64,000 nt of DNA from UMGS1889 sp900556055 (GCA_902463265.1 CABQEV010000005.1:1-64000); one strand, 5' to 3'. Positions 1 through 8,518 are shown, numbered from the stretch's first letter. Made by a program: numbers and translations. The notes: a model not told the origin generated them from the sequence alone.

Positions 1-1
1 G

Positions 2-184
2 GATTATCTTGCAGGAATGGAAAAACATTCAAATATTTCCACTTTTGGTATGAACTCGGAACAGATCGCTATTACTAAAAATCTTATTGAAGCTTTCAGA
101 AAGAAGAACATATCAACGTTCCAAAAAATGGGTCCAGAACATTACCAGATTATAGGAAAGATTGCGATAGAGTTATCAAAATAA
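2..184 (+). CDS. C-terminal end of an unidentified protein (truncated by window edge)
   Basis: Sixty codons stay open from the left edge to a TAA at 182-184. The reading frame is AT-rich like the large gene that follows and is closed by a good terminator, which supports a real gene end. The visible residues are mostly helical and polar, with no motif I recognise. No start is visible and I assign no function. Confidence 0.55.
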   Translation, partial: DYLAGMEKHSNISTFGMNSEQIAITKNLIEAFRKKNISTFQKMGPEHYQIIGKIAIELSK

Positions 185-226
185 AGCCGAAGAACTCGTA
201 TAGAATTCTTCGGCTTGTTTGCTTTT
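184..226 (+). terminator. Rho-independent terminator
   Basis: An 11-bp perfect stem (184-194 with 206-216) is followed by a T-rich run. It overlaps the stop codon of the truncated gene and separates it from the next one. Confidence 0.75.
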
Positions 227-252
227 ATCTCGAATTATATGTTTATTTATGG

Positions 253-258
253 TATAAT
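253..258 (+). promoter_or_regulatory. -10 element of the promoter for the 910-residue protein
   Basis: A perfect TATAAT lies about 24 nt before the start codon. No clear -35 hexamer is found at the right distance. The gene also has a strong SD (GGAGGG, 271-276) seven bases ahead of its ATG. Confidence 0.45.
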
Positions 259-281
259 AAACATAAAAACGGAGGGATTTC

Positions 282-3014
282 ATGAATAGTCCTAATATTG
301 AAGAAAAGTTGAAAGTGTTCATAAGCTCTGCAATGGGTGATGAAGTACATACAGATTCAGAAGAAACATTTAAGTGGCTTGATTTTAGAGAAACAGTACA
401 AAATGAACTTAATAAATGTCCTTATATTCAAGCTTTTACCATTGAGAATCGAACAAGTACCATGAGATCCAATGATTTTATGGTAGCCAATGTTGATTCG
501 TCAGATATTGTTGTTCTGTTGATTAAAAATGAATTTAGGAAAGGAACTGAAGTTGAATATACTCGTTGTCGAGAAACTAATAAGCCAATGTTAGTTTTTT
601 TCTTTGGAGACGATACTGCAAAAGATGAGGTCATAAGCTTGCGTAAGGATCTAGAAAAGAGAGATTATTGCACGTATCGTAAAATGAACGATTTTACAAA
701 TGCAGAAAAGATTATAACTAACGCAGTAATCCAGGATGTCATTTTTTATTATCATTATAATCATCATTATACACCATTTTTGCAACCTATAGATATAGAT
801 GGTACTCCAATTGAAACTGAATCCGACTACGATTCATATATACCGACTAAAACTGTTTTGTCTCAGTTTAAGACAAGCTATAAATCTATATACAGCTATA
901 TTGGAATGTCAAATTTATCGCAAAAACAATCCGATATTCCTTTGTCTAATTTGCACACTGTAGGTGAACAAGCAATAAAATGGGTGCTTAACGGTGAGAG
1001 ATTTTTATCATCTGATGTCAAATTAAAACTTGTAAGTTTAGTTGCTACAATCTACCCTAATGTAGAATGGTATTCAAAACGTCTGGATGCAATCGATTTC
1101 TTTATTCAAGGCGATATAGTTAAAGCTTATTATTCAGAGAAAGAAGCACTCAAGTTAGCCGAAGAAACCAAGGCTGCAGCTTGGATTGTAACAAATATTC
1201 TAATAGATTTACGTAATCTTCAAATGCTGTGTCCAAAGAATAAAATTGGACTGGAAGATGAGATTTACCAAAATAGACTTAATTCACTTAATACTATTGT
1301 TCACGTTCCTGTGCTTGACCGATATTTGGAAGACACATATGAAGCACTTTTAAATGAAGAAATAAAACGAAATACAGCTTCTTTTGGAACAACCTTTTTT
1401 GGAAGTAATCTTGATAATATCATTTCTGGTGTAGAAAACTATCTTTTCTCATCTCTCTTATACGGTTCATATACACATTTGGCTATTACTCGGAAAATAT
1501 TTGCAACTATTTTCTATCGTACTGGCAAATTATATAATAGCCCCGAACTCCTATATACTGCAATAAAAATGTATCTTTTTGACGGGAAATATAAAGATTT
1601 TATACGCCTTAGCAATCTTGAATGGAATAATATCAGTAATATTTTTATTTTGAACGCTGATGGATTATGGCATCAAGCACATAATTTACAAGAAAGATCA
1701 AAAGAGGCTGTCTGCATAGGCGTATTATATAGAATAGGCCTTTATCTCAGTGACAATTCGTTTACAGAAGCAGAACGTTACCTATTAGAATTATCCGAGC
1801 GTCTACCATGGAATATTTCAGATAATTATACGGATTGTATTATAAATAATTGTGAACGTCTAAGCAATGAGAATGTTGTAAAGATTCTCATTACTATTAT
1901 AGATAAGGATAAATACGCAACTGCGAATCACATAACCCGTCTAATAAGTTGTCTTGATCTAGAATCTGTATCAAGCCAAACATTAAGATCACTTTGTGGA
2001 GTATTGAAGGAAAAATTGCCTGACATTGTGAGTAGAAATGGCGATCCACAATGTATATCCGTCTTAGTAAATGCCAAACCAGAAATCTTTTCAGAATTAG
2101 AGACACTATCTGATAATGGGCTTTCTGGGGAACAAGCACTAATTTATGCTCTCAACACAAATAAAGGCGATTGGTATGCTGTATTACAATCGGAAATAAA
2201 AAATGCAAGACAACAGTTTGAAGCTAATAACCAAAAAGGTGTTTATCATGAACTTGCTATGAATCCATATCACACTATATCTTGCGTGTTTGAATATGAT
2301 CCATCGCCTAAAATTATTGAATATATAACAGAAAATCTTTTTCCATTATGTATAGATATACTTAATAGCAATTGTACTGTTGATATAAAAGATCAATGTG
2401 CAGAATGTCTATGTACGGCTCTTGGTTACTACCATAAAAATGATATCATTATCCCTTCGGCTATGATTGATTGCATTGAAAACGTCTCCTTAGACGGTTC
2501 ATCTAGCTTCATAATGACGTATAGAAGTAACGAAGGCTTATGGTGCAGACTAATTACACTGAAAATACTTGTTGGTGTTCTCGAAAAACAGGTCTTGATT
2601 CAATGGTGTTTCTCTTATAGTAAAAAAGACGCAAAAGAACGTCGTGCATTAGTACAATGTCTAAAGACATATCTTCAATATTCAGTTGATATTAGCTCAG
2701 ATGTAGATGCATTAATCATATCTATCATATTTCAATGTTGTGAAGATCAAGATGTTTTCATTAGGACAATGGCTTGTGAATGTCTATGGTTTATTCTTGA
2801 TTCACAATACGCTGGACAAGCAGAAGAAAAAATTTATGAAATGTCGATTGACCCAACTCCAGCTATACGAAGTAAGCTTCTATACATTTTCAAGGAGAAT
2901 AATACGATTCATAAAGAGTTGATTAATAGAATTACACTACAATTAGTGAATGATGCAAACTATGTGATTAGAAAGCAAGCAAAGGATATACTTGAAACCA
3001 ATCTTGAAATGTAA
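282..3014 (+). CDS. DUF4062-like N-terminal domain with long helical-repeat C-terminus
   Basis: The first about 115 residues look like the DUF4062 fold: a KVFISS strand at 11-16, an SDIVVLL strand at 74-80, and a GTEVEY motif at 88-93 followed by a KPMLVFFF strand. DUF4062 is a TIR/SLOG-like Rossmannoid domain often found at the N-terminus of STAND-type and other putative immune proteins. Here no P-loop NTPase follows. Instead about 750 residues appear all-helical, and the last about 110 carry HEAT/ARM-like repeats (degenerate D-x-x-x-x-I-R units near 850, 870 and 895). Base composition is visibly more AT-rich than the guaA-side chromosome, and the gene lies beside a mobilizable element, suggesting acquired cargo. 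A defence role is inference. A phage or abortive-infection effector and an unrelated signalling protein are both possible. Confidence 0.65.
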   Translation: MNSPNIEEKLKVFISSAMGDEVHTDSEETFKWLDFRETVQNELNKCPYIQAFTIENRTSTMRSNDFMVANVDSSDIVVLLIKNEFRKGTEVEYTRCRETNKPMLVFFFGDDTAKDEVISLRKDLEKRDYCTYRKMNDFTNAEKIITNAVIQDVIFYYHYNHHYTPFLQPIDIDGTPIETESDYDSYIPTKTVLSQFKTSYKSIYSYIGMSNLSQKQSDIPLSNLHTVGEQAIKWVLNGERFLSSDVKLKLVSLVATIYPNVEWYSKRLDAIDFFIQGDIVKAYYSEKEALKLAEETKAAAWIVTNILIDLRNLQMLCPKNKIGLEDEIYQNRLNSLNTIVHVPVLDRYLEDTYEALLNEEIKRNTASFGTTFFGSNLDNIISGVENYLFSSLLYGSYTHLAITRKIFATIFYRTGKLYNSPELLYTAIKMYLFDGKYKDFIRLSNLEWNNISNIFILNADGLWHQAHNLQERSKEAVCIGVLYRIGLYLSDNSFTEAERYLLELSERLPWNISDNYTDCIINNCERLSNENVVKILITIIDKDKYATANHITRLISCLDLESVSSQTLRSLCGVLKEKLPDIVSRNGDPQCISVLVNAKPEIFSELETLSDNGLSGEQALIYALNTNKGDWYAVLQSEIKNARQQFEANNQKGVYHELAMNPYHTISCVFEYDPSPKIIEYITENLFPLCIDILNSNCTVDIKDQCAECLCTALGYYHKNDIIIPSAMIDCIENVSLDGSSSFIMTYRSNEGLWCRLITLKILVGVLEKQVLIQWCFSYSKKDAKERRALVQCLKTYLQYSVDISSDVDALIISIIFQCCEDQDVFIRTMACECLWFILDSQYAGQAEEKIYEMSIDPTPAIRSKLLYIFKENNTIHKELINRITLQLVNDANYVIRKQAKDILETNLEM

Positions 3015-3051
3015 ATATTATTCCTCTTGTTCCCTATGAAGCATAATTAAA

Positions 3052-3456
3052 TCACACATACACCAAATCCGCATACATCGCCTCCCTCGCACACAACCTC
3101 ATCATATTCTCCTGCCCCTCTGCCCTGCCAGCATCACCAACAGCAAGTGCCTGCTGATATTCCTTATCGTCAGCTTTCCACTTTTCAACCTGTCTTTCCA
3201 TAGCATTTTCCACTGCCTTATCAAATTCAGTCAGATAACCCAGAATTTCGCCGTTATTTACAAGTTTTCTCAGTCTGTCCTTGCGGTACTCCGCCGAATA
3301 ATGCAGGTGATACTTGATCTGCTCGGAACGGAATGCTGTTACTGTTGGCTCAGCATCAACTGCATTGTGTGTAACAGTAAGTGCATTGGTATCCAACACC
3401 CAGACCGACTTGTTTTTGCCGATCACCTGAACTTTGTCTTTGCTTCTGATAATCAT
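3052..3456 (-). CDS. TnpV-like transposon-encoded protein
   Basis: 134 residues. The C-terminal about 75 residues match the TnpV pattern as I remember it: a YRKDRL-type start, NGEILGYLTEFDK, a charged helix, and an ending with Ala/Tyr-rich A-x-L-V-Y-V. TnpV proteins are small passengers of Firmicutes transposons and integrative elements with no established function. The first about 55 residues form a separate beta-rich piece not typical of TnpV. It lies 13 bp after the relaxase stop with an AGGAGA SD, so it is probably the last gene of the mobilization operon. Confidence 0.55.
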   Translation of the reverse strand: MIIRSKDKVQVIGKNKSVWVLDTNALTVTHNAVDAEPTVTAFRSEQIKYHLHYSAEYRKDRLRKLVNNGEILGYLTEFDKAVENAMERQVEKWKADDKEYQQALAVGDAGRAEGQENMMRLCAREAMYADLVYV

Positions 3457-3469
3457 AAAATTTTTCTCC

Positions 3470-4669
3470 TCATTCCAAATTCTTGCTGTTTATTGTGCTG
3501 TTGTATCTGAACTGCTGATAGTCGGAACTTAATCCACAAGCAGAGATAAAAGCCTTAGCCTTTTTCAGTTCACGTGACAGCTCGTCCTCACGGCTGATTC
3601 GGGTTGCTTCTTTTTTCATCTTCTCACGGGAGAAATAACGAGCATCCTCCTCTTTCTTCTTATATGCAGCAAGCTCCGAGGAAACTGCTGACAACTGCTT
3701 TTTCAGCTTGTCACGCTCTTGCACTGCCGTGTCATGCTCGGATTTGAGCTTCTTGTTGGTCTTGACCATTGCCACATACTTCTTTGCCGTGTCGCTGAGC
3801 TTGTCATAGTCCTCTTTTGTGAGAGTAACTTTCTTTCCAAACATTGACTCCTTGGCTTCAATGCCCTCGATCTCATCGAGTTTGACCTTCTTCTTAGCTG
3901 CCTTGTCAAGCTCCGCACGGGCTTCGTCACGCTCAGAAAGAGCCTGCTCCTTTTCTTCATTCAGCCGCCTTATTTCGTCCTGATGCTTGCCGTACTCCTC
4001 AACCGTATAGCTGTACCCTCTGGACTTCTTCGGCTCTGCAATTTCAACACCGTAAGCCTTGCAAATCTGGTGCAGGACTTCCCACTCTGTTAAACGCCAG
4101 CGGTTGATCGCATTTGCACCTTTGCCGTACCCCATTTCTTCGAGAGCTTTCGCCATAGCATTTCGGGTATCTAAACCATTGCTGAAATGCCCGACGGGGA
4201 TATAGTCGATGTGCAGATGGGGAGTTGCTTCATCAAGGTGCATCACAGCATTGAACACATAGAAATTCGGATTTCTTTCTGAAAAGCCCTCCATGTACTC
4301 CCGTAAACAGGCAACAGCAATCTCCGAATCGGGAGTACCGACACCTGTATCCTCTTTTGTCCCGATCTGGACTAAGTCTTCATAGAAACTCTTTTGCTTA
4401 TTTGTCCCAGTGATAACACTTGCACTTGGTTCACGGCTGAACAGGTGCTGAAAGTAGTCGGGGATACGGCGGTCATTTCGTTTCTGACGGGCATTGTATC
4501 TTTCTACTGCATCGCTGAAAAGAATATCATAAGCATCACGCAAATTCTGATGCACAAATGTAATGTTGTCCGCTGTTCGGGAACTGTCGATATTTTTGGC
4601 AGCAAATGCACGGTTGTTGTGGGACAAGCTGCCCTTGCCCTGACACATTGAGATCGTCTTTTGACACAT
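3470..4669 (-). CDS. MobV/Pre-family relaxase (plasmid recombination enzyme)
   Basis: 399 residues from the start chosen here. MobV relaxases nick the origin of transfer so that the element can be mobilized by a helper conjugation system. Seen: the N-terminal S-H-N-N-R segment at 16-20, whose His corresponds to the catalytic His of pMV158 MobM, and the metal-binding block H-x-D-E-x-x-P-H-L-H at 144-153. Residues from about 240 onward are a long charged coiled coil, typical of the family. The frame stays open back to 4816, but ATG at 4669 has an excellent SD (AAGGGAGGTG, 5 nt spacing) and puts the HNNR motif at its usual place. The upstream stretch is repeat-rich and likely carries oriT. Confidence 0.88.
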   Translation of the reverse strand: MCQKTISMCQGKGSLSHNNRAFAAKNIDSSRTADNITFVHQNLRDAYDILFSDAVERYNARQKRNDRRIPDYFQHLFSREPSASVITGTNKQKSFYEDLVQIGTKEDTGVGTPDSEIAVACLREYMEGFSERNPNFYVFNAVMHLDEATPHLHIDYIPVGHFSNGLDTRNAMAKALEEMGYGKGANAINRWRLTEWEVLHQICKAYGVEIAEPKKSRGYSYTVEEYGKHQDEIRRLNEEKEQALSERDEARAELDKAAKKKVKLDEIEGIEAKESMFGKKVTLTKEDYDKLSDTAKKYVAMVKTNKKLKSEHDTAVQERDKLKKQLSAVSSELAAYKKKEEDARYFSREKMKKEATRISREDELSRELKKAKAFISACGLSSDYQQFRYNSTINSKNLE

Positions 4670-4679
4670 AGAAACACCT

Positions 4680-4980
4680 CCCTTCCTTTTTAAATTGACC
4701 CTCTGACGAGGGAATGCCTTATGGGCGAAACGGTTTGCAGCGATACGGAGATCGGCAAACCAAACGGCTCGGAGAGCCGAGTTACCTGCGGAATGCCGCC
4801 GGTAACCCCATAGCACTTTCGACAGCCTTACGGACTATCAAAAATGCTATCGGGGCTCTGCGAGGCTTGAACGGCGGATAAACCGCCAACGCCGTGACGA
4901 TGTGTGACGATGGTGACGATGATTACACCGCTCACAAAACATCGTCACGACCGTCACGGACTGACACGCCAACCACTTGA
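4680..4980. other. Repeat-rich noncoding region, candidate oriT/replication origin
   Basis: This gap between relaxase and RepA-like ATPase is GC-richer than the flanks and packed with dyads: 4732-4738/4755-4761, 4765-4770/4774-4779, 4781-4786/4801-4806, 4810-4815/4845-4850 and 4873-4877/4883-4887. Three direct copies of GTGACGATG start at 4894, 4904 and 4913, and an inverted copy lies at 4940-4948. Position next to MobV suggests oriT, and the tandem 9-mers resemble iterons next to a Rep gene. I do not recognise a canonical MobV nick site. Confidence 0.5.
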
Positions 4981-4983
4981 AAT

Positions 4984-6108
4984 TTACTCTTTTGATAACA
5001 AAGAAAAGAAAATCATGCGTCCGCTGTGGTTACGCTTATTCGTGTATCGAATGCTATAATCATTCATCAATCTGCCTGCATTGACATTGAGTTTCAGCGA
5101 AACCACATTCGGCTTCATATCAAGTCCAAGCTTTTCTATCAGTTCAGTCGCTGTACCCTGCCAAGTCGGATTTTCTTCTGTTACAAGATTGGCGATACAT
5201 TCCAGCAACGGTTCGGGAGGTTCTTTCCAAAGCTCTGTTTCTGTTTTTTCAAAATTCCAGCAGAGTTTTTCTTCATCACGAATAAGATGGATTTTCTGAT
5301 CTTGCTGATCACGGCCTGAAATTTCAAGTGTTGCCTTATTGGAAGTCCTGGTTTCCTTGTAAAGCATAAATGCTCCGTCTGCACAGCCAAGTAACCCATT
5401 TGTTCCTGAGATCATGTCGAAGTTATCAGATGACTTTTGCTTTCTCGTATGATGAACTAACAGCATACATATTCCCCAACTGTCAGAGAACTGTTTCAGC
5501 TGATTGATGATCTCGTAATCTTTGGCATAGCTGTAAGAATCACTGTCCACCTCACGGATTTTTTGAAGTGTATCAATAATCACAAGCGTTGTGTCAGGGT
5601 GTTCTCGGATAAAACCGCTCAGCTGATCGGTCAGACCATTTCCAAGCGGTTTGGACGATACGGAAAAGTACAAGTTTTCCGTACTGTCCGTTCCGAACAT
5701 TCGGTACATTCGTTCCTGCAATCGTCTGTAATCATCTTCCAGTGCAAGGTAGAGAACCGTGCCCTTTTTCACAGGATAGTCCCAAAGCGGAGTACCTGTG
5801 CTGACATGATAGGCAAGCTGTGCCATAAAGAAGCTTTTGCCGATCTTAGGTGAACCGACAAACAGATAAGTACCCTGATAGAGCAAGCCCTCAATAACAG
5901 GCGGTTTCTTGCTGTAAATATCCTGATACAGTTCCTGCATCGTGACTGTTTTCATGTATGACGGATCAATTTTCTTGAAAAATTCGTCAAAGGGGTTGAA
6001 ATTTACATCACGATTTGATATACTATTAGTAGTTTGTTTTATGGATGACTGCTCCGTATCTACGCCAATAGATACGTTCGGAGCGGTCATTTCTTTTTCT
6101 TCTGACAT
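4984..6108 (-). CDS. RepA-like RecA-fold ATPase (AAA_25 type)
   Basis: 374 residues. Seen: Walker A G-S-P-K-I-G-K-S at 85-92 and Walker B L-V-I-I-D at 175-179, then an H-H-T-R segment near 216. This layout fits the hexameric RepA/RecA-like ATPases of plasmids and integrative elements, which act as replicative helicases or DNA-processing ATPases. The first about 45 residues are polar and probably disordered. The start overlaps the stop of the MobC-like gene (TGATG) and has a GGAGA SD, so translation is coupled. In this element it may support rolling-circle replication after excision; that role is inferred. Confidence 0.78.
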   Translation of the reverse strand: MSEEKEMTAPNVSIGVDTEQSSIKQTTNSISNRDVNFNPFDEFFKKIDPSYMKTVTMQELYQDIYSKKPPVIEGLLYQGTYLFVGSPKIGKSFFMAQLAYHVSTGTPLWDYPVKKGTVLYLALEDDYRRLQERMYRMFGTDSTENLYFSVSSKPLGNGLTDQLSGFIREHPDTTLVIIDTLQKIREVDSDSYSYAKDYEIINQLKQFSDSWGICMLLVHHTRKQKSSDNFDMISGTNGLLGCADGAFMLYKETRTSNKATLEISGRDQQDQKIHLIRDEEKLCWNFEKTETELWKEPPEPLLECIANLVTEENPTWQGTATELIEKLGLDMKPNVVSLKLNVNAGRLMNDYSIRYTNKRNHSGRMIFFSLLSKE

Positions 6109-6428
6109 CAGGATTCTCCTTTCATTCCATTTAATGTGGTGTTGATGAGTCGTATCGTTTCAAGAAGTTCATCACTTACAGAACTATTTTCTATTCTCTG
6201 CAATTCTGAAAGCACTTCCGCAAGCTGATTTTTCAAAGCTTTGTATACTCTCGGATTGCCCTGCACTACCACATCACGGCAGAGAAGCCTTTTTACGATG
6301 TAGTCCTGTTTGGTCAGTCCTGAAAGTGCCACTGCTGAATTTATCAGCTTTTCTTCTTCGGGAGATACCCGAAATCCAATGGTTCTGGAACGAAATCTGC
6401 CTTTGCTGTCAAGGTTTTTCGCTGACAT
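6108..6428 (-). CDS. MobC-like ribbon-helix-helix mobilization accessory protein
   Basis: 106 residues. A basic N-terminus (R-S-R-T-I-G-F-R-V at 14-22) followed by P-E-E-E-K and two helices matches the ribbon-helix-helix DNA-binding module of MobC/relaxosome accessory proteins. The rest is a helical dimerization tail. It overlaps the integrase 3' end by 20 bp and the ATPase start by 1 bp, so the integrase-mobC-ATPase genes form one coupled operon. It could alternatively act as a copy or transcription regulator. Confidence 0.68.
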   Translation of the reverse strand: MSAKNLDSKGRFRSRTIGFRVSPEEEKLINSAVALSGLTKQDYIVKRLLCRDVVVQGNPRVYKALKNQLAEVLSELQRIENSSVSDELLETIRLINTTLNGMKGES

Positions 6429-7506
6429 TTGCGTTATCTCCTTTCTTCAACTCACTGAGTTTATTCGCCATTTCCGCCTGTTTCGACGGAAACAGATGTG
6501 CATAGCGGTATGTGATCTCAATACTCTCATGTCCCACACGATCTGCAATAGCAACAGCCGAAAACCCAAGTTCGATCAGAAGCGAAACATGGCTGTGACG
6601 CAGATCATGGATACGGATACGCTTCAAACCCGTTTCTTTTACCCCTCTGTCCATCTCGTGATGCAAATAACTCTTGGATATTGTGAAAATACGCTCATCT
6701 GATTTCTGATCGTAAAGCATACGGAGATAGTCCTGCATCTCCTCACAAAGAAAATCAGGCATTTCAATGGTACGGTTGCTTTTCTTGGTTTTCGGCTCTG
6801 TAATAACGTCCTGCCCCTTGATACGCTGATAGGACTTGTTAATGCGGAGCTTTCGATTCTGGAAATCAAAGTCCTCTGGTGTGAGAGCCAACAGTTCACC
6901 AAGACGGATACCGCACCAATACAGCATTTCAAAGGCATAAAACGAAACTGGTTTGTCCATCATGACCTCAGAAAACTGCATATATTCGTCCTTTGTCCAG
7001 AAGTTCATTTCTTTGGCATTCTTTACGCCAATACTTCCAGCTTTGGCAGCTGGGTTTACGCCAAGATCATAGTAGCGAACCGCATGGTTAAAAATACAGG
7101 AAAGCTGATTGTGCAGATTCTTCAAATACGTTTCCGAATAGGGCTTTCCGTTTTTGTCACGGTGACGAAGCAGTTCATTCTGCCACGAAAGCACATCTCT
7201 TGCCTGAATATCCTTCATCGGTTTATCCCCGAAATAAGGGAGGATTTTCGACTGAATGACGTGTGCCTTATGTTCCCATGTATTCTGTTTCAAGCGAGAT
7301 CTCATATCCTGTTCATACAGCTTGTAGAAGTCCTTAAACAGCATATCAAGGTCACTGTTTGCCTGAAGCAGAAATCTTCGCTCCCAGTTCTGTGCCTCAC
7401 GTTTGGTAACAAAGCCACGCTTGCACTTTTGTTTTCGCTCCCCCTGCCAGTCCTCATAACGAACCATAGCATACCAAGTGCCGTTTTTATCCTTATATAC
7501 GGGCAT
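6409..7506 (-). CDS. Tyrosine recombinase / integrase
   Basis: 365 residues, full length for the Tn916/phage integrase family. Seen: an N-terminal arm-binding AP2-like part (1-50), a SAM-like core-binding domain (55-150), and a catalytic domain with the full set of residues: Arg201 (G-I-R-L-G-E), a Lys near 240, His300 and Arg303 (H-D-L-R-H), His326 (G-H) and nucleophile Tyr335 (Y-A-H-L-F-P). It excises and integrates the element. The start overlaps the excisionase stop (TAATG). Position next to the guaA 3' end suggests that is the integration site. Confidence 0.93.
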   Translation of the reverse strand: MPVYKDKNGTWYAMVRYEDWQGERKQKCKRGFVTKREAQNWERRFLLQANSDLDMLFKDFYKLYEQDMRSRLKQNTWEHKAHVIQSKILPYFGDKPMKDIQARDVLSWQNELLRHRDKNGKPYSETYLKNLHNQLSCIFNHAVRYYDLGVNPAAKAGSIGVKNAKEMNFWTKDEYMQFSEVMMDKPVSFYAFEMLYWCGIRLGELLALTPEDFDFQNRKLRINKSYQRIKGQDVITEPKTKKSNRTIEMPDFLCEEMQDYLRMLYDQKSDERIFTISKSYLHHEMDRGVKETGLKRIRIHDLRHSHVSLLIELGFSAVAIADRVGHESIEITYRYAHLFPSKQAEMANKLSELKKGDNANVSEKP

Positions 7507-7715
7507 TATTCCTCACCAGCTTTCTTTTTGGGAGGGTTCACCGAGTACACTCGCTCGTTAAAGTACTCACGGTTCACTCTGCCTGTTACTGTGATAAACC
7601 CTTTGTCGGAAAGTTCCTGATTGAGTTTACGAATGATTTTGTACGCATAGGCAACAGAGATCTCCATAACCTCAGCAACTTCCTCTGCACGAATAAATTT
7701 TTCTGACATATACAT
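7506..7715 (-). CDS. Excisionase-like small helix-turn-helix protein
   Basis: 69 residues from ATG at 7715, which has AAAGGA four bases upstream; the frame is open to 7760 but without an SD there. A helix-turn-helix (E-E-V-A-E-V-M-E-I-S-x-x-Y-A-Y-K-I-I-R) followed by a wing and a basic K-K-K tail fits the Xis/MerR-like or DUF6462 proteins encoded immediately before integrases in Firmicutes elements. It likely directs recombination towards excision. It is the first gene of the minus-strand operon, under the promoter at 7775-7803. Confidence 0.7.
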   Translation of the reverse strand: MYMSEKFIRAEEVAEVMEISVAYAYKIIRKLNQELSDKGFITVTGRVNREYFNERVYSVNPPKKKAGEE

Positions 7716-7774
7716 TTGTTCCTTTCTGTGCTCTGTGTTCGCAAAATCTGTTCTAAACATTTTTGCTTAATTCC

Positions 7775-7803
7775 ATTATACTAAACAAATTTGCTTTTGT
7801 CAA
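7775..7803 (-). promoter_or_regulatory. Consensus promoter of the excisionase-integrase-mob operon
   Basis: TTGACA (7798-7803), 17 nt, TATAAT (7775-7780) on the minus strand: a perfect sigma-A promoter. CTAAACAAA (7781-7789) sits right beside the -10, and CTAAACATT lies at 7753. Confidence 0.85.
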
Positions 7804-7845
7804 GACACTTTTGCGTATTTTCTAAATTTTTTTGTTTAGCATCTC

Positions 7846-7874
7846 TTGACTGACTTAAACATATATGTTATAAT
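7846..7874 (+). promoter_or_regulatory. Promoter of the element's XRE repressor gene
   Basis: TTGACT (7846-7851), 17 nt, TATAAT (7869-7874). A TTTGTTTAG (7831-7839), the inverted copy of the CTAAACAAA near the opposite promoter, lies just upstream of this -35, so one repressor could act on both promoters. Confidence 0.82.
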
Positions 7875-7914
7875 GATTCTACTAACAGAACGATATTATA
7901 AGGAGTAAACCACC

Positions 7915-8406
7915 ATGAGTATAATGGGAGATAAAATACACCGTATCCGTGATTTCCGTGGAATGACGCAGAAACAGCTCGGTATGGCTGTCGGCTTTGA
8001 CGAGAAATCTGCCGATGTCCGTATCGCACAGTATGAATCAGGCACACGCACACCCAAGCAGGCACTTGTGGAACTGCTTGCCGAAGCATTGGACGTGAAC
8101 CCTCGTTTCCTTGCTGATGATGAAATTCTCGGAGCGGAGGGCGTTATGATGATGCTCTTTGAGCTGGACGAACATTACCCGATCAGCGTTGAGAACTGTA
8201 CAGATGAGGACGGAAACAAACGCAAGGGCATTATTTTCGGCTCTATTCTTCTGAACGACTTCTTTGCGGAGTGGCAGAGACGAAAAAAAGACCTTGCTGA
8301 CGGTAAGATCAGCAAGGCCGAATATACAGAATGGAAGCTTAATTGGCCGAAAACGACCGATGACTGCGGTAAACATGAACCCTCGAAAGAGTGGCGTGAC
8401 CTGTAA
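7915..8406 (+). CDS. XRE-family transcriptional regulator of the integrative element
   Basis: 163 residues. An N-terminal HTH_3 domain is clear (I-R-x-x-R-G-M-T-Q-K-Q-L-G, then I-A-Q-Y-E-S-G-T-R-T-P at about 42-52). The C-terminal part is acidic and unrecognised. It is divergent from the excision/mobilization operon with mirrored promoters and CTAAACAAA-type repeats between them, the usual arrangement for a repressor controlling excision and its own synthesis. The AAGGAG SD lies 9 nt before ATG at 7915; a second ATG at 7924 is possible. Confidence 0.85.
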   Translation: MSIMGDKIHRIRDFRGMTQKQLGMAVGFDEKSADVRIAQYESGTRTPKQALVELLAEALDVNPRFLADDEILGAEGVMMMLFELDEHYPISVENCTDEDGNKRKGIIFGSILLNDFFAEWQRRKKDLADGKISKAEYTEWKLNWPKTTDDCGKHEPSKEWRDL

Positions 8407-8411
8407 ACCGC

Positions 8412-8437
8412 CTGAAATGCAGAACATTTCAGTTTTA
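8412..8437 (+). terminator. Terminator of the XRE regulator gene
   Basis: A perfect 8-bp stem (8412-8419 with 8425-8432) follows the stop codon directly and is followed by TTTTACTT. Confidence 0.65.
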
Positions 8438-8479
8438 CTTCCTGTTATCAAATTGTTATCACTGAGATTTTAAGGCTTT

Positions 8480-8505
8480 AAAAATGGCGTAAATTCGGCA
8501 TTTTT
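8480..8505 (-). terminator. Probable weak terminator of guaA
   Basis: An imperfect A-T rich stem (8481-8489 with 8496-8504, one mismatch) lies just past the guaA stop on the minus strand and is followed by Ts. Confidence 0.4.
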
Positions 8506-8518
8506 GAAGTCTTGTTTT

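Noticed and set aside
4078..4089. Second copy of the guaA tail (TTCCCACTC) as left attachment site
   Set aside because: Only nine bases match and they lie inside the relaxase coding frame, where both genes simply encode Glu-Trp-Glu.
4670..4816. Longer relaxase starting at 4816
   Set aside because: The extra 49 codons fall in the repeat-rich noncoding block, lack an SD and displace the HNNR motif from its normal N-terminal position.
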